A stretch of DNA of 64,000 bases from Lutimonas zeaxanthinifaciens (GTDB lineage Bacteria > Bacteroidota > Bacteroidia > Flavobacteriales > Flavobacteriaceae): positions 2,108,001 to 2,172,000 of the forward strand of contig NZ_CP129964.1 of assembly GCF_030503675.1 (NCBI RefSeq), written 5' to 3'. Shown here piece after piece: positions 62,500 to 64,000 of the stretch; positions within the stretch are counted from its first letter, which is position 1; the number at the start of each line of letters is the position of its first letter. The position numbers and the translations under genes were made by a program. The notes beneath the pieces were generated by a model that was not told the DNA's origin, ran no database searches, and was given only the letters and a program-made list of their open reading frames with translations.

Positions 62500-64000
62500 A
62501 TGTTGAAAAAATTATTCGCACATTTCAGGGGTGATGCTTTTGGCGGGATTACAGCCGGCGTGGTCGCTCTTCCTTTAGCTCTGGCTTTTGGAGTTTCCTC
62601 AGGATTAGGACCAAGCGCTGGACTCTATGGCGCAATAATTTTAGGCTTTTTTGGTGCTGTATTGGGGGGGACTCCTACTCAGATCTCGGGACCCACTGCA
62701 CCAATGACCGCCATCAGTATGATCTTGATTGCAGGAATTCTTCAGATAAATGATGGAGACATAAACAAGGCACTTCCCATTATTTTGACCGTTTTTGTAC
62801 TTGCCGGACTATTTCAGGTTTTAATTGGTGCAATCGGACTGGGAAAATACATAAAATATATTCCTTACCCTGTAGTATCCGGTTTTATGACAGCGATAGG
62901 CCTTATTATTATCATAACAAATTTCTTGCCCATACTTGGGTATTATGTGGAAAACGACCAGGAAAGAATTCAGAAATTTAAACCTCAGGCGGAGGAATTG
63001 ATCATGGAAGGTATACTCAGGGAAGAAGCAGAAGAAGGACTATTGGTTTTGGAGGATTTTCATGAAACAATAAGAAGGTCCGAGTTGATATCAGAAGAAG
63101 AAATCATGAATGAAGCAAAGGTATTGGCAAATAAAGAAACCTCGGGGGTGATTGGCGCCATAAAAAGTTTACCACGAGCCTTGAGACATATAAACTATAT
63201 GGAACTTATTTTGGCCTTTTCTACGATATTCATCATTTATGGATTTAAGAAAATAACTACCAAAGTCCCTTCAACACTTGTCGCATTAGTAGTGGTTTCA
63301 AGTGTTGCTATGATCGGAAATTTAGATTATCGGCCGATTGAAGAAATACCAAGTGGGTTCCCCGTATTCAATTCCGAAATTTTCACTGAATTTAATTTAG
63401 GAGCCATTTCTCCTCATATATTTACGGCAATAACCCTCGCTTTCCTGGGTGCCATAGATTCGCTTCTTACCTCTATTGTTGCCGATAATATGACCAAAAC
63501 AAATCACAACCCAAATAAAGAATTGATCGGACAAGGGATCGGTAACAGTTTATCAGGCCTTTTTGGTGGAATTCCGGGAGCAGGGGCTACGATCAGAACA
63601 GTTGTGAATATTAATGCCGGGGGTAAAACTAAACTTTCAGGTATGATCGCAGGACTGTTCCTTTTACTTATCCTGTTGGTTTTAGGACCATTAGCTTCTA
63701 AAATACCTGCTGCTGTATTGGCCGGCATCTTGTTGACAGTAGGAATTGGGGTCATGGATTATAAAGGTTTAAAAGCAATTCCTTCCATGCCTTCATCAGA
63801 GGTGCTGATAATGATTGTTGTACTGCTGCTTTCTACATTCTGGAATCTTGTCTATGCTGTAGGAATAGGGCTTATCATTGCTTCTTTGGTGTTTATGAAA
63901 AAAATGGGAGACGCTACGGCCGACAAATCTGATGTTAAAACGCTTAAAGCAGAAACATCATGGAAAGATGAAGAAAATTTTCCTGAGGAAATGAAGGAAA
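62500..64000 (+). CDS. SulP-family inorganic anion transporter (3' partial)
   Basis: The frame runs from ATG 62500 through the right edge with no stop (500 codons seen). The SulP/SLC26 membrane domain is clear: GGITAGVVALPLALAFGVSS, TPTQISGPTAPMTAISM, YPVVSGFMTAIGLII, ITLAFLGAIDSLLTSIVADN and GGIPGAGATIRTVVNINAGG. A hydrophilic, acidic insertion of about 70 residues (roughly 145-225) interrupts the membrane part. The C-terminal STAS domain would begin near the window end and is not visible. It probably imports sulfate or bicarbonate with Na+ or H+. Confidence 0.9.
   Translation, partial: MLKKLFAHFRGDAFGGITAGVVALPLALAFGVSSGLGPSAGLYGAIILGFFGAVLGGTPTQISGPTAPMTAISMILIAGILQINDGDINKALPIILTVFVLAGLFQVLIGAIGLGKYIKYIPYPVVSGFMTAIGLIIIITNFLPILGYYVENDQERIQKFKPQAEELIMEGILREEAEEGLLVLEDFHETIRRSELISEEEIMNEAKVLANKETSGVIGAIKSLPRALRHINYMELILAFSTIFIIYGFKKITTKVPSTLVALVVVSSVAMIGNLDYRPIEEIPSGFPVFNSEIFTEFNLGAISPHIFTAITLAFLGAIDSLLTSIVADNMTKTNHNPNKELIGQGIGNSLSGLFGGIPGAGATIRTVVNINAGGKTKLSGMIAGLFLLLILLVLGPLASKIPAAVLAGILLTVGIGVMDYKGLKAIPSMPSSEVLIMIVVLLLSTFWNLVYAVGIGLIIASLVFMKKMGDATADKSDVKTLKAETSWKDEENFPEEMKE

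Noticed and set aside
1-64000. tRNA or rRNA genes, prophage, IS elements, CRISPR arrays, toxin-antitoxin or defence systems
   Set aside because: Reading through the window showed no tRNA-like cloverleaf, no transposase, integrase, Cas or restriction motifs. Almost all DNA is accounted for by core genes. A covariance-model tRNA search would settle the tRNA point.

Overview
The window is AT-rich, densely packed chromosomal DNA from a member of the Bacteroidota, most likely family Flavobacteriaceae. Three things point there. Many genes carry the Bacteroidota -7 promoter element TANNTTTG and lack Shine-Dalgarno sequences. Bacteroidota-type variants are present (a DnaJ with two zinc motifs, a MurA with Asp at the catalytic Cys position, an Rpb6-like omega subunit, a PNGase F relative). 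Clusters such as bamD-rpoZ-coaBC-DUF4835-recN, DUF4290-murA and grpE-dnaJ are familiar from that group. I cannot name the genus. I see no prophage, IS element, CRISPR array, tRNA or rRNA gene: this is core genome, and its interest lies in details.

Layout. 1-5.1 kb: partial alpha/beta hydrolase, NlpC/P60 lipoprotein, DUF481 protein, recG. 5.1-11 kb: DUF2400 protein, RsmB/NOP-like methyltransferase, purL. 11-13.9 kb (minus): secreted GATase-like protein and dnaB. 14-24.2 kb (plus): DUF3810 protein, SpoU methyltransferase, Ste24-like protease, rel, fur, purA, an OstA/LptD-like protein and a class III aminotransferase. 24.2-25.4 kb: two tandem paralogous small secreted proteins with duplicated leader regions. 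25.4-31.4 kb (minus): TlpA-like and DoxX-like pair, aconitase, RNase P RNA, dnaJ, grpE. 31.4-38.2 kb (minus): murA, DUF4290, UvrD-type helicase, FadL-TSP3-OmpA fusion. 38.3-42.2 kb: small membrane protein, MBL-fold protein, cystathionine beta-synthase-like enzyme, glycosyltransferase. 42.2-50.2 kb (minus): fabI, recN, DUF4835, coaBC, rpoZ, bamD, ferritin, dapA, DUF6913. 50.2-54 kb: split 5'-nucleotidase, PNGase F-like enzyme, cutC. 54-58 kb: CPA1 antiporter, EEP-family phosphodiesterase, TPR-like membrane protein. 57.4-61 kb: DtxR/MntR-like regulator divergent from a TonB-dependent receptor. 61-64 kb: stand-alone degenerate B12-binding-fold protein, FtsB/DivIC, uridine kinase and a SulP transporter that runs off the end.

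Functional themes are genome maintenance (RecG, DnaB, UvrD, RecN), purine synthesis (PurL, PurA), envelope building (MurA, BamD, OstA-like, FabI, OmpA fusion), stress (Rel, GrpE/DnaJ, Fur, ferritin) and metal homeostasis (DtxR/MntR-TonB receptor, Fur, ferritin, CutC). The most notable observations are: a 7-bp triple repeat that puts the natural ATG of cutC out of frame; a full-length recG frame with no ATG, GTG or TTG at its N-terminus; a palindromic operator between the -33 and -7 elements of the TonB receptor promoter; an intact stand-alone protein resembling the cobalamin domain of methylmalonyl-CoA mutase but lacking the cobalt-ligand His; and paired direct repeats in the leaders of the tandem paralogs.
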